A stretch of DNA of 64,000 bases from Lobosporangium transversale (Eukaryota > Mortierellomycota > Mortierellomycetes > Mortierellales > Mortierellaceae): contig NW_019028991.1 of NCBI RefSeq assembly GCF_002105155.1, forward strand, positions 682,001 through 746,000, in the 5' to 3' direction. The position numbers and the translations under genes were made by a program. The notes beneath the pieces were generated by a model. It had not been told where the DNA came from. It did no database searches and saw nothing but the letters and a program-made list of their open reading frames with translations. This document shows, piece after piece, positions 21,776 to 33,994 of the stretch (position 1 is its first letter; each line of letters starts with the position of its first letter).

Positions 21776-23548
21776 ATGGTTTCCATGTTTGATCCCGTCG
21801 AATATTTTCCACCAGAAGTGATTGAAGTGATTGCCTCGTACCTGCTAACAACAGAGCTTGCGGCCTGCTCGCGCGTCTGCTGGCAATGGCGCCAGGCCTT
21901 CAAACATTCGCTGTGGAGTGAATTCAAGGAACCAAGGCAGGAGCAAGAGAATGAACAATCTACAGGATTAATTCAACCCAATACCTCATATCTACAGTAT
22001 TTAAGAAACACTATTCTAGAAAACGAGCATCGATTTCAAGTCTTGAGTCTTCAAAGTTTCGAGCTCGCTACTTTACTTACTAGGGAGGGGTCCAAATGCG
22101 TTCACTTGAAACGACTTCACTGCAGAACCTTCAATGCGCCTGTGTGTGAATATGATTCTGGCGATGCCAGTGTTCCTATTGATGGCTCTGGAGATTCGGA
22201 CAATATCTCCGAGGAGCTCCACAAATACGCGACCTTAATTGCACAGAATCCGAACCTTCAGTCCTTTTCTTTTCAAAGTCTCTCTACAGCACGGAGTTAC
22301 TTTTTTTATAAGCGCCTTCTGTCCACGCTGAACAATCATTGCTTGAACATCAGGTTCCTTACTCTTACTTCGATACAAATACCACTTTCAACCGTGCAAA
22401 TGCTATTTTGGAGCCTACCAAAAAGACTCGAGGCTTTGGATTTTCGAGCGAATGCGATATTTTGGAGCAGCTATAGTCAGAATGGTGGACAAGAATATCC
22501 CTATGAGCAGCTTCGAAGGCTTGTCATTTCCATTCGTGGACATAGATATACTAATAATGTCTTCAGTGGCCTCCTGAGACGCTGCCCTAACTTACAAGAA
22601 TGTTGTGTCTTGGAGCTGTTCGACTATGACATGAGGTTCCTGTTCATGGATCTGTCCCGATACTGTGTTGGACTCCAAAGCCTTGAGATCACCCAACAGG
22701 CGGATGTTTTGCACCCTATGCTCCGCCATATCGATCCATTAAGCACCAAGCTTAAAACCTTTCATTTGGGCGGAGATTTTACATGTCGCACATTTTTTGT
22801 CGCCACTATACTCGATCTTTGGTGCAATACCTTACAAGATCTTGAATTCGGACAGGATGTGAGATTTCACGCTCCTGGTCTCTTGAACATTCTCACGAGA
22901 TGTCCTAGCTTGAGGCGATTGGTGCATAGGATCCCTTATGTCGACCCACCAACGCAGGCTAGGGACTACATCAATCGAGGTGGGTTGTTGTTGAGTGATT
23001 TCAGAACCAAGTTTTGGGTCTGTCTTGGTCTACAAGAACTGGAGATCTATATAACAGATAATCGACATTTTGAAAGGGTTTGGACAAATCAAACGCCACT
23101 AGAGCTGGTATATGAACAGCTGGGGGCACTGAAAGATTTAAGGAAATTGAGGCTTGGATGGCTCTCTATGAAAGACAGCGAACTATATAATAGCCGTATA
23201 CGAGGTCCCCTGCGGTTAGATTTTTCGCTCGAAGGCGGGCTTGAACTCCTGAGGGATTTGAAACAGCTTGAAGAGTTGGATATCTTTCGTATCCATAAAA
23301 TCTTTGTAAGGCAAGCAGAAGTGGAATGGATGAATGAGCACTGGCCTAGGATACGAAGGATCAGAGGTCTGTTGGAACAGAAACGAGATGCGCTGATGGC
23401 CGAAGAGCAGGACCAATATGATGAGTGGGATGAAGTTTACAGGGTTCCATTTGTGGATAGGAATAAGGCTTGGGCCCGAAGGCCGGAGGAAGAGTTCGAA
23501 CATATTAGCTGGTTGAGAAAACAACGACCCTGGGTAGAAATTTGCTAA
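21776..23548 (+). CDS. F-box / leucine-rich-repeat protein 3
   Basis: Intronless, 590 residues. The F-box spans about residues 5-50 (VEYFPPEVIEVIASYLLTTE, LAACSRVCWQWRQAFKHSLW). LRR-like segments follow (CVHLKRLHCRTF, LNIRFLTLTSI, LRRLVISIRGH, LQECCVLELFD, LQSLEITQQ, LRKLRLGWL, LEELDIFRIHK). The C-terminal block is shared with F-box protein 2. The role inferred from family is a substrate receptor of an SCF ubiquitin ligase. A 19-base T-run (21749-21767) lies just upstream of the ATG. A second Met at residue 4 could also serve as start. The gene converges on the S41-like peptidase gene with 191 bp between stops. Confidence 0.9.
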   Translation: MVSMFDPVEYFPPEVIEVIASYLLTTELAACSRVCWQWRQAFKHSLWSEFKEPRQEQENEQSTGLIQPNTSYLQYLRNTILENEHRFQVLSLQSFELATLLTREGSKCVHLKRLHCRTFNAPVCEYDSGDASVPIDGSGDSDNISEELHKYATLIAQNPNLQSFSFQSLSTARSYFFYKRLLSTLNNHCLNIRFLTLTSIQIPLSTVQMLFWSLPKRLEALDFRANAIFWSSYSQNGGQEYPYEQLRRLVISIRGHRYTNNVFSGLLRRCPNLQECCVLELFDYDMRFLFMDLSRYCVGLQSLEITQQADVLHPMLRHIDPLSTKLKTFHLGGDFTCRTFFVATILDLWCNTLQDLEFGQDVRFHAPGLLNILTRCPSLRRLVHRIPYVDPPTQARDYINRGGLLLSDFRTKFWVCLGLQELEIYITDNRHFERVWTNQTPLELVYEQLGALKDLRKLRLGWLSMKDSELYNSRIRGPLRLDFSLEGGLELLRDLKQLEELDIFRIHKIFVRQAEVEWMNEHWPRIRRIRGLLEQKRDALMAEEQDQYDEWDEVYRVPFVDRNKAWARRPEEEFEHISWLRKQRPWVEIC

Positions 23549-23739
23549 TTCAGTTATTTTTTCTTTTTCTTTTTCTTTTCTTTTCTTATTTAATAAAGTA
23601 TATTTATATAATCTACAAGGATGAGGAAAGGTATTTACTCTACGAGGAATGCTGAATGGGAATATAAACATTGTAACTAAATACATACAAAGTTGCAATG
23701 ACTCTGCGCTACATTAAATTGTTGCCAAGCAGGCTAGTT

Positions 23740-25914
23740 TTAGGCACTCTTTTGACCCCAGGCATGAGCAGTAACCTGTGCCCACATGACATTACGCTTT
23801 CTAGCATTGACGGGGTCAAATGCGAGGCGGTAATTGACAGGGTGCTGGTCAGCATCATACTCGAGAGGGATGTCGCTGCCATTGGCATATACCTCCAAAA
23901 TAGGCAAGTTGACATCGCCTTTATATGGCAAAGGCTCAAGAGGACTAGTCACCTTGCCGAACGCATAAACCTTATTGACATCGTTCAAGGAGCTGACTGC
24001 GCCTCCAGCGAACGAGAACATAGACAGACCCTCACCACTTACACCACCAACGCCATACGAAGTAACGTTGTAGAGCTTGTGCAATGAATGGGCTGAGAGT
24101 GCACAAGCAGACCCGCAGCGACCATCGGTCAAAAATCGAACGTTAGCAGGGTTATTAGTCCAAGGATAGCCTGCCATGTCGCCCCCACCTAGAGTTACGG
24201 GATCTAAGGTGGTGGAGTTCGAATAAAGAGCCGGGCGTCCATTGCGTGTCAAAGTTACCGGGTGAAGGAAGAGATCGTTGTTCTGGTAAGGAGCTTGAGT
24301 CGTAAGGCCAAGGTAGATGCCAGCATTATAGAGATGTCCTTCTGAGGCGTTGAAGACAGCGGCGCTTAAATCTTGAATCGAGGGGGTGATCCTCAAATCT
24401 GACCGGAGAGACTTGTCAAGGTCGCCCCGGTTAGGGAAGATTAACTGAACAAGGAATGAAGCAAAGTTTACAGAACCGCCACCGTTGCCCTGGAAATCAA
24501 ATAGAATCTTCGTGATATTGCGAGCGTGAAACGCCGCCAAGCCATCAGCAGCCACTTGCAACTCTCCTTCGCTTTCAACTCCATGTGTGTGGACGACGAT
24601 GACGCCGACATCGGGCTGGCTCTGGAGTTGGTAGAATACTGTGCCATTACCAGCCACCAATTGTTGAGCCGTAGGCAGATCGGTATCTCCTCCTGTAGGA
24701 TCTTCTGAAGGAGCAGAGGGGACAGCATCGAGGAATATACTCTTCTTGGGAACTGGATATAATTGTCTCTTACGGACCTCATGTTCGCGCACAGTCTCGA
24801 GTTCACGTCTCTGAAGATGTTTTGTTGAAGGGAGGTCCTGGTGTCTCTGAGTAAGGGGCAAACAGACGCTGGTAACATAGCTTTTTACGTCTGTAAACTG
24901 AGCCTCATTCAGAGCAAAGACTCTCCACTCTTCACTTAGACGAATCGAAGTAGGATTGTTAGTGCACTTGAGTTCGTAATTAACTCGTGCCTTATCAGGT
25001 AGATCAAGGCGTTCGGAATATTGGCCTGAGGAGGTGGTGAATACACCCCTCTTCTCGTCAAAGGTCTCACTAGCAAGAGCTTGATTTAAACGGACACCGC
25101 GGTCTTTGGAGAAGTTGAGGGTATCGGCAAATTTGATGAGGTGCGTCAATGCATCCTCACCATCGATCGTGACCACCTCACAGTCATCGTAGCCACGTCT
25201 GGTAAAGTCTCGGTAAATACGAATGGACTAGAAGAGAAGGAGAGGGAAACTGTGAGCAAATGGGGGGGGAAAGGACGATGCAAACTGCTTCGGTTTTTCT
25301 TTACCTGTCTCCCTTGAACCACAGGGGCATAGAGTGCAAAAGGTTGTCCAAATGCGTATGCAGTGTAACAGTCAACTTTTTTTGTGCAAATTGACATCAG
25401 AAAATAATTTCTAGTTAGAGTCTTGATCCTAGCTCGTACAAATGTTATCTTTTTTTTTTTTTTTTTTTTTTTTTGAGAGCTTACTGTTATAACTAGCGTG
25501 GGCATCATAGAGTCCATTAATAGCCCTAGAGACATCTGAGTGAAAGCTGTAGTCACTAGTGTACTTTGTCTGTCCAATCCGCTCAAACTCCTTGGCAATG
25601 TCCACAGGGGGGCAGGAGAAGGGTGCCTTCAGATCTGGGGTCAATGCTGAATCACGGAAGACATAGTAATCATTGAAGAAGGCATGAAGTGTCTTCAAGG
25701 TCGCACTTGCCACCACTGGATCATATGGAATGGCTTTATAACAAGCAGAGACATCGTCGTAAGTGATTGATGAGCTGTTCTTAGAACCAAGCACCCCACA
25801 GGCATCCACTTGAGGTATTGGAGGCGTAGGTGCAGCATTAGAAAATGGTGTCAGAGTAGCGAACATAGCCAGGGATACTGACAGGATCAGGTTGCGGAGT
25901 GATAGAACAACCAT
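23740..25914 (-). CDS. Secreted peptidase S41-family (CPAF/ustP-like) protein
   Basis: Three exons (25914-25485, 25375-25305, 25227-23740) give 662 residues. A signal peptide (LILSVSLAMFATLTPFSNAA) starts the protein. The N-terminal domain has conserved-looking Cys and a SDYSFHSDVSRAINGLYDAH segment, followed by a PDZ-like strand set (DCEVVTIDGEDALTHLI). The C-terminal catalytic-type domain shows ITKILFDFQGNGGGSVNFAS, then VRFLTDGRCGSACALSAHSL (candidate nucleophile Ser near residue 538) and the late VYAFGKVTSPLEPLPYKGDV region. This is the arrangement of fungal S41 proteins related to CPAF and UstP. Several N-x-S/T sites fit secretion. An extracellular protease role is likely; the exact substrate is unknown. 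Intron 1 has a 26-base A-run in sense after the donor. The exon 2 acceptor follows an A-rich stretch and is less certain. Confidence 0.82.
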
Positions 25915-28120
25915 GATTATGCGTTTAGACTTTTTCAGAATGGAGATTTAATAGGAATAGGGGCATATAAAGAATGTTTTCGTAATAAATAAAGGTAAGA
26001 GGAGAAGTGGTAAGTGAGTAGCTGAGCAGCCCTTGTAGAATACTGATGGCGAAAATCAAAGAAGGTAGAATACGAGCTGTACTAATATGAAAGAGTGTAG
26101 ATGGCAGTGCTGTGACCGATCGTCATTGGCTTCCTTATTTGGTACCTTAATCCCAAAACAGCGGAAATCAAAACAAAAAGCGTTGGTAGAAAAGTGCGTT
26201 GACTCTGTCATCAAAGATTCAGCAAAAAAGAAAACCTTTCTGATGGGTTGTGGCAGTGAAGAGGCCAGACATGGACTCTGCGGCCATTATCTTCACCAAG
26301 ACATTTAAAATGGAGTGCCCTGGAGTTCGCATGTTTTGTTTATTCAGTACAATGCAAATATCACGAGTTTTTATTTGTAATTAACATTCAAAACTCAATT
26401 TCTATTCTTGTCTCCAAACAAAGCTTTGCAGCCACTCGTCTCGCACTTTTGGTGAAAACAATTTAGAGTTCGCACTGCCACCTTTTGGAGATCTTGCTTC
26501 TGTGCTGGAATGTCTCTCAGTGGCAATGTATATAAATTTCATAGACATATTATCCTGTGGACCATCTGTGGACATTTGCACGCACATTTGTACAGAAAGA
26601 TCTGAACCTTGCGCCAAATCAGATCTCTCCAACTAAAGTCCCCAGCCCAATGTGTTCCTAGCTAAAAAAGATAGTTCTAACCCGGTGCGCTAGAAGAAGT
26701 GTTTTCGTGCTTAAGATGTTAAAAACGTGCTTACAGCGTTCGTTGCACACGCTGCAATCGAACTAATATCTATTTGGTTAGCTCACTTTCTAGAAACCAG
26801 TTTGTAGATTTCATGGCCAAAGCCTGCCTTACTTGGAATAGGTTCTGAACTCGAATGCCATTGATGCTGTCTCAAGCATCTTAATTAATACACAGTTATC
26901 GAGAAAGTCGGCCCCTCTAGCGCTTACTTTCTCCAGCACCACGGAAAATAGAGATGGATAATAAATAAAAAGAACTCCTATGTTTTTCGCTCATGAAAGG
27001 CAGGACTGCATCGCGTCTTTTAAAGCGAATAAAGGTATAGTAAAGCATCAGGTTCAGTATAGAGAGGATCATCTTCCAAGCTCAGCAGTATTTTCATCAG
27101 CAGAAGGCAAAATGAGCGATAAACTAAGGAGAAAGGTATCTTTTAGTTAATTTAGACGTGACGAAGGCAAGGAAGTAAATACCTAGCGGTGAACCATATA
27201 AGAATTCTAAAGCAGGTATGAAATAACAGCAACAAGAGTTTCAATGGCAGAAATTAAATAGAGGCTCTGTTCAAAGGTAGTTCTCATTGTAAGATAAAAG
27301 GCTGAGGGGAAAGCATTGCAGTGGGCTTCATGAAGGGAACAATGGTACTTATCAAGCTCACAATAACTGGTACATCCAAAACATCAAAAACTTACTATGA
27401 GCTTGGGCGGAGCATGGGCGCTTATATGGGGCTTGGGATGTACGTAGCTGCATTTGAGCTTTATTAGCCTACCAATTCAAATACGGTTCCATGAGGGCAA
27501 CAACAAAAAAAACCCACACTGTCAATGGTAAAGACCTTATAAATGACAGGATGTTGTTCATTTCGGTCATCATTAATTATAGGCTGCTTATTGCCCTAAT
27601 CATTTCTTCCTTGGGAATACCAAGCCCTGTAGTGTGTCTAATGAAATGAAACACGCCCAACAAATGAAACCAGTACTCAGAATAAATGGAATGCCATAAG
27701 TTGATGTACCTGGCCTCGAAAATGTAATGTTTAACGTTTAGAATTCTGATTTTCGGTAGTCCGTTGGATGCAGCATGATTTGCGCCTCGTCTTTCGAATG
27801 CATTTTTTTTTTTAGATTCGGAGTTCTGGTTTGTTACACAGCCACTCGCGCACGCACCCACAGATCAGATATAAAAAGGACCTTGTTTCTCTCATATTTT
27901 CATTCAACTTATCATTTCTTTCTACTCCGATCGACTTGTTTCTGATCTTCATATTCTTGTCCTAACTTCGTCATCTATTCAATTACCGCTATTGACCCCT
28001 TTATAATCACTTTACCCTTTACCTTTATCATTAGAGAAGACCTCATTAGAGAGGCCGTTATTTTTAGTGCACACATTTCGCCACCCAATCATCAATCCAG
28101 ATATTACTTAGCCTGGAAAA
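25915..28120. other. Gene-poor 2.2-kb region
   Basis: Only short unsupported frames occur (for example 26087-26308 and 27577-27861). I see no family motifs, tRNA folds or terminal repeats. The right end holds the subtilisin promoter (TATA at 27870) and a pyrimidine-rich leader. Confidence 0.5.
27870..27877 (+). promoter_or_regulatory. TATA box of the subtilisin gene
   Basis: TATAAAAA sits 244 bp upstream of the ATG at 28121. A CT-rich leader follows, which is typical of strong fungal promoters. Confidence 0.6.
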
Positions 28121-30829
28121 ATGAAAACCCTCAACACTATTGTCTCGGTGCTCACAGCTGCGGCTCTCGTCTCTGCTGGGACATATCACGGCTTTGATCC
28201 TATGTCATCACCATTAGACACAACCGTTGCTCGCGGCTTCATCATTGAGTATGAGGATGGAGTCATGCACTCTAACGCCTACTCATCCTTGGATGATCAT
28301 CAAGTTTCCTATAAGGTCAGGAATGAGTATGGCATCTTCAATGGTGTAGCTATTTCTGTCCTCTCAGCCCATGATGGCAACGATTTAGCAGTCATCCCCA
28401 CTATCAAAAATGTCTGGCCGATCCGTTTATACTCAATTCCAAAGCCTCGCCCTTCTGCCATCAATGCTACGGACCCAGCAGCAGCCTCCTACCACTCTAT
28501 GACAGGCGTTGATATTGTCCACCGTAAGCTGAAGTTGACAGGTAGAGGCGTCAAAATTGGGGTGATCGATTCTGGCATCGATTACAACCACCCAGCCTTC
28601 GCAGCCCGTGGTGCCACCAAGGGGTGCTTTGGGAAGAACTGCCGTATTGCGTATGGATGGGATTTTGCAGGGGATGAGTACAATGGTGGCAACGAGCCCA
28701 CGCCTGGGCCAAATCCTATGGACTGCCAAGGCCATGGCACACATGTTGCAGGTATTATCGGAGCGGATGCTCTGAACATCAAGTCCAGCCTTAAGCCTCC
28801 ACAGCCATTTGTAGGCGTGGCACCTGAGGTGACTTTGGGCGCGTATCGTGTCTTTGGGTGTACAGGTAGTACCACAGATGATCTAATCATGGCTGCAATG
28901 GAGCGCGCATACCACGACGGTATGGATGTAAGTTGGAAAAAAAAAAGACTGCATACATTTTTGTGACACAAACAAATACAAACAAATACAAACAAACCTT
29001 TTTTTTTTTTTGTCATATCATAGCTGATCAATATGTCCTTAGGCGGAGGATCGGCTTTCAAAAGTAATCCACCAGCTGTGCTTGGCGATAAACTGATTGC
29101 TAGAGGGATGGCCATTATTGTAGCAGCTGGTAACGATGGAGAACATGGTGTCTGGATGGTCTCAGACTCAAGCCTTGGTGATCTCTCTACTTCTGTGGGC
29201 TCCTTTGATAACATTGTTGGTACTTATGCTTACTTCACATACGCTGGAGGTAGATACTCTTATGTGCCTTCAGATGCCTATGGCAAGGCCATCAACCTCC
29301 CTATTTCTGCCACTTTAGTCCCTGTGCTCCATCAGAACGGTACACTTGCGGACGGATGCAACGCGGACGCATACGGAGGCTTAAATGTCAAGGGGAAGGT
29401 TGTCCTCGTCCTCGGAGATCTCGCCCGCTGCAAGTCTGGTGACCGCGGTACGATCGCCAAAGAGGCTGGTGCAGCTGGCATTCTGATTCAGACCATCCCT
29501 TTTGGCTTGGGAGGCGTCGGTGGCATCCCGGAGTTCCCTATGGCATCCATTGAATACAAGACCGGCACAGAGCTGATCGCCGCTTACAAACAAGACTCTC
29601 AACACAGGCTCACTTGGAGTAAGACACCAGCCAGCTTCTGGGTCGAGGGCGGCGGTCGACCATCAAGCTTCTCTTCCCTTGGTGTGGATGGTGATCTACG
29701 ATCCAAGCCCGATGTTTCGGCTCCTGGTGGGAACATCTTATCGGCTTTCCCTCTCAAATTGGGGGGATACAAAGTCATGTCTGGTACCTCTATGGCTGCA
29801 CCTTACTTCGCCGGCGCACATGCTCTCTACATCCAAGCAAAGAAAACCAAACCACGTGGTGATGATGTTCGCAAGGTCTTCAAGAACACAGCTACTTTCT
29901 TCAAGGATCCGATCACAAACACTTACACTTCGGCTGCAAAGCAAGGTGCTGGTCTGCTCAATGTATTTAATGCCCTTACTGCCACATCCTCCATTACACC
30001 AGATCACATAGACCTTCTGGACACAAGCCATCTCCAAAGAACAGTCCAGATTACTCTTAGCAACCATGGCAAGGGTACAGAGACTTACACCTTATCGCAT
30101 GTACCAGCTGATGCCCTCAACTCGTACCCAGGAAACAATACATTCCCTCTGCTACAGCCAGTCCTTGAGGCTGACTATGCATCCGTCACATTTTCGACCA
30201 CGTCGGTCAGGATTCCAGCAGGCAGGTCTGCAACCGTCACTATTCGATTCCGCGAGCCTGCTGCCGGGAAGAGCTCTCAATTCCCATTGTACTCTGGTTA
30301 CCTCACTGCGACCCCTACGTCCAAGGACGGTATTCCTATCAGCATTCCTTATATCGGCCTCAAAGGAGATGTTTCTCAGGTCCCAATCATGGATACTAGC
30401 CTTGGGTTCCCGGCCTTGAGTGCTTTGGATGTCGCGACTGGTAACCTGACCGATGTCTCGAAAAAAGGCGATTATCTCTTTGACCTCACATCCATGAAGC
30501 CTGTGGTCTTGACTCGTCTGGGCTCGCATACGCCTTCAGGGGAGATCCGTATTTATGACTCCCAGAATGTCTTCAGAGGGTACCTTAGCTCAAAGACTGG
30601 TACAGCTTACGGCCCCTTGGGTAGGCACAAGATGGTAGATGATCAAGGTAATCTTGTCTTTACGTCGAGAATATGGGAAGGCCAGGTTATGGAGTCCAAG
30701 ACCTCAACGGTACCTGTCAAACTACCTGCTGGTGTCTATAGAATTGTTGTTGCTTCTCAGAGGAAGTTGACTAAGGGCGTATACCCTAAAGACTATGAAG
30801 TGTTCGAGATTGGTAAAGTCCAGATCTAA
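28121..30829 (+). CDS. Secreted subtilisin-like serine protease (S8) with PA domain
   Basis: Two exons (28121-28927 and 29024-30829) encode 870 residues. The order is a signal peptide (LNTIVSVLTAAALVSAGTYH), an I9-type propeptide (GFIIEYEDGVMHSNAYSSLD to about residue 110), and the S8 catalytic domain with Asp in VIDSGIDYNHPAF (about 149), His in GHGTHVAGI (about 206) and Ser in SGTSMAAPYFAG (about 522). A protease-associated insert (VKGKVVLVLGDLARCK, about 370-450) splits the catalytic domain, and a Fn3-like C-terminal region follows. This matches minor-extracellular-protease (Vpr)/pyrolysin-type fungal subtilases. It acts outside the cell on proteins, from family knowledge. All three catalytic residues are present, so it should be active. 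The intron follows AYHDGMD. Interestingly, free I9-type inhibitors are encoded 26 kb downstream. Confidence 0.94.
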
Positions 30830-31144
30830 AGGGGAACCGCGAAGGCGAGAAAAGAGAGAGAGAAGTGAATAGATTTATGTGTTTATTATTGTATCTTCTT
30901 TACCGTATCCACCTACATTGTATATATATTTGCATCTATTGTACACAAATAAAGAGAAAATATACATGAATTCAATGCATTCGCAATCATCAACAGTCAT
31001 ATGTTGTTGGAATAAAGGATATACTTGTAACCTATTATGAAGTATAGAAAAATAAAGAACATGCTGGACAAGCCTCACAGCAAAGGAAGTTTCCATAATT
31101 TGCTCCGCGCGTATTCAAACCTCAAAGAGTTGCTACTTCAAAGA

Positions 31145-31175
<31 letters not shown>

Positions 31176-32612
31176 CATAGTATGCATAGCATACTCAGTG
31201 TCCTTGGAGCCCACATTGATATAAACCGCTTCTTTGAATACAATTCAAAGATGGGCGTAGTTCTCTGAGAGCTGTCAGAGCAGGTAACTCTCTTAAAGAT
31301 ACTATGCATACTGAAGCGAAGACCCCATTAAGCTGAACTGAGCCGATTCCAAAGCTGCGTGCCTAATAAATATTATGTTATCAGGATGCGGACGGCTACT
31401 TTCCTGCCAGTTACGAAAGCTTCTGCGGATTTTCATGGCTCATATGGCACCTGTGTCGAGTTGCGGCTCCTCGTATTGTTTGATTTGGTGAACTAAAAGG
31501 GTCATATTCGGAGTGACGTATATTGGTGTATATAAATTTTACCAACGTTCACCTCTTCATCTCCCTCAGCCTGCGGGGCTTCAGCTTCAAATAATGTAAG
31601 CCAAAGTTCAAGGTATATTCGAACATTCCACTGCTGGAACCAGTTACCTCAAGTACTAGCGCACCACTAATTGTCCCCATTACTCTTACTATCTCACTTC
31701 TCAATCTCATTCGCTAGGTAGGCATCATTCCAATAGGCGCGCAGGTCCTTTTTCAGGCGTGCGATTCCCGCAAGAACCTGATGTCGTCAAGGAAGAATTG
31801 ACTAAGGATGCAACAAGGAGTCTATAATTAATGATAATCAAAAAAGACAATGCCCCATCGCCCATAAGTGGCCTTTCCGGAAGCAGTATGGCAATGTTGA
31901 GAAGCACCTTGGCTTCATTGCTGGTCTCTTGGCACCAAAACTTGAAAGCTGGTAATCAATTGCCAAAGTTTTGGGCTCTAGCTGCTATTTTGTAGCATTG
32001 TCACATGATTAACTTCATGCTAAGCCCAACCTTGTACTACATGTTTCAGGCCAGTATTAAAGCATTAATCTGTTCCTGACTACTTACTACCTCTCAATCT
32101 ACACTCCTTTCTTTCTTTTCTTTTCTTTTTGAGTAAAAAAAAAAAGTTTCTTCGCCATATCCTAATAGTACCACAATTCGATTTTGATGAATGTCATATC
32201 AGCATCACTTTGAACTCTTTGGCATGTGGTAGCTCTTCTTAGCCATTTTTCTCGAGTTGTGAAAATATTCGCTTAATCTCGCATTGTCGCACACCAGAAA
32301 CCATTTCCACATTTTCAAGGAGTCGATAGATCTTTCTATCCATCTGAATCTGATTTACTTTGATCTAGGTGATGATCTTGAGGAACCAATTAGAATATGC
32401 GGCCGATATCAAACGCAGATAAAGATAGACCTGTTATGAGAAGACTGAACTCACAAATGAGGGCGGAGGCGACAAAAGGCCGAAGAAGTGAAGGAAGTGA
32501 AAAGATCAAAAAAAAAAAAAAAAAAAAAAAAAAGCCAATGAAATAAATAGAAAATAAAGAGGTCAGAAATAAATAAATAAATGGAGTGTATACGCGTGCA
32601 AATGCAGGGTCT

Positions 32613-32646
<34 letters not shown>

Positions 32647-33292
32647 GAAAAAAAGTGTGGAAATGGCATTCCTTTTCACATCGCTATTTCTAAACTTTAA
32701 ACCAGGTGCGGAAGTATTTTTGTTTTGGATCTCTTCCTTATCTTTTCGATCGCAAGGAAATGTGGAAAAAAAAAAACAAAGAAAAAAAAAAAAAAAAAAA
32801 AAAAAGAAAAAGGTCGCAAGGGAATATCGGAAGAAAAGGAAACTAAACGGAGGAAAAGAGAGAAGGACAAAATGGGGTCTTTTTATGCTCCAAACCAGAG
32901 TCGAATCTTTGTGGAAACCTCAAAGGCGAACAAGGCTATAACTATGTTCCATAAACCTCTGCCCCCCCTCATTTTTATTTCTTTCTTCTTCCCTTTTACT
33001 CTGTGTACCAGAAGAGATGTACATTAATGTCTGTGTAACCACATACTCACTAAATATACCCTGTAGGGTGGTATGGTCAGTCAAGAACAGTATAAATATT
33101 TGTGAACACTTTAAGAATGTTGTAAACCATCTGGTTGCTTCTCTCTAGATACACCCCTCTTCTTCTTCCTCAAGGAATGCGCAATCATTTTGTTTCTACA
33201 TACTTCTTATAAATCACATCATACGTGCCTCCTTGACTTTGTTCTGCCCACATTTCTCTTCAACCTTTCTGCTCTTAAAAAAGAAAGTCAAG
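30830..33292. other. Gene-poor 2.5-kb region with A/T homopolymers
   Basis: No supported gene. It contains A-runs at about 31146-31175, 32509-32533 and 32611-32652 and an A/G-rich stretch (32763-32870), which generate spurious Lys-rich frames. The right end is the promoter of the 155-residue orphan gene, with TATAAATA at 33091. Confidence 0.5.
33091..33098 (+). promoter_or_regulatory. TATA box of the orphan 155-residue gene
   Basis: TATAAATA lies 195 bp before the ATG at 33293, with a TC-rich leader between. Confidence 0.5.
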
Positions 33293-33760
33293 ATGGACAA
33301 GGGTACTTTATATTACTTTGACATCACCACTGGTGATCCCCTCTTCTCCGGTAATCACAAGATCACAGAAGATGGGGCCTTCTATGAAGTCGAGTGCGTC
33401 CTGTCTATCAACAAAGAGGACGGTCAAGAGGTCAATAATATCGTTACAGATATGGGTCTACACCCAATCCGGTTGACAAAGATAGCCTACAACAATTACT
33501 TGCTCAATTACTTGAAGAAATTGCGCCAAACAGGTCTCTTCAAAGAAAATCGAGGCCTTGAGGTCGAGGTGAAGGTCGCTATGATCCAGATGACCATCAA
33601 TTTCGACCATACCTCTTTCTTTACCACACAGAGAAGCATAGATATCGCCCAAGAACCTGATTTCGACAAATGGGGGAGTATCATGCCTTTGAGGACACGA
33701 AGCGATGGTTCAAAGTACTTTACAGTGCTAAGGGACGCGATCGAGGCTAGGGCGTACTAA
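33293..33760 (+). CDS. Orphan hypothetical protein, 155 residues
   Basis: I do not recognise this protein. It is a single exon. The start was placed at the ATG in the context AAAGTCAAGATGG because the 20 codons before it are low-complexity leader sequence. There is no signal peptide or membrane helix. The sequence alternates hydrophobic and charged residues (TLYYFDITTGDPLFSGNHKI, AFYEVECVLSINKEDGQEV, LEVEVKVAMIQMTINFDHTS), which suggests a small beta-rich domain with one central helix (YNNYLLNYLKKLRQTGL). A TATA box and pyrimidine-rich leader support real expression. It stands alone, with large gene-poor flanks, and may be a lineage-specific protein. Confidence 0.7.
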   Translation: MDKGTLYYFDITTGDPLFSGNHKITEDGAFYEVECVLSINKEDGQEVNNIVTDMGLHPIRLTKIAYNNYLLNYLKKLRQTGLFKENRGLEVEVKVAMIQMTINFDHTSFFTTQRSIDIAQEPDFDKWGSIMPLRTRSDGSKYFTVLRDAIEARAY

Positions 33761-33994
33761 ATGTCTAATGAATGTAGCAATAGCATTTATCAATAGTCAT
33801 TGCAAAAAAATAAAAAATAAAAATAAAAAAGACAGACCCTATTCAAAACAATGAGATGGCTGCAAAGTGACACAAAAACCAAGATTAGACACATTGGACA
33901 TTAGCTGAGGGAGAGTGATTTTGATCAATAGTAAATTGCATTTGCTTGGTCTTTATTTTTTATTATTATTATTTTTTTTTTTCCTGAATCGTTT

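Noticed and set aside
26640-27900. tRNA genes in the gene-poor region
   Set aside because: I looked for A/B box sequences and cloverleaf pairing and found no convincing candidate.
32657-33027. Lys-rich plus-strand frames
   Set aside because: They are produced by A-runs and an A/G-rich stretch and show no coding pattern outside them.
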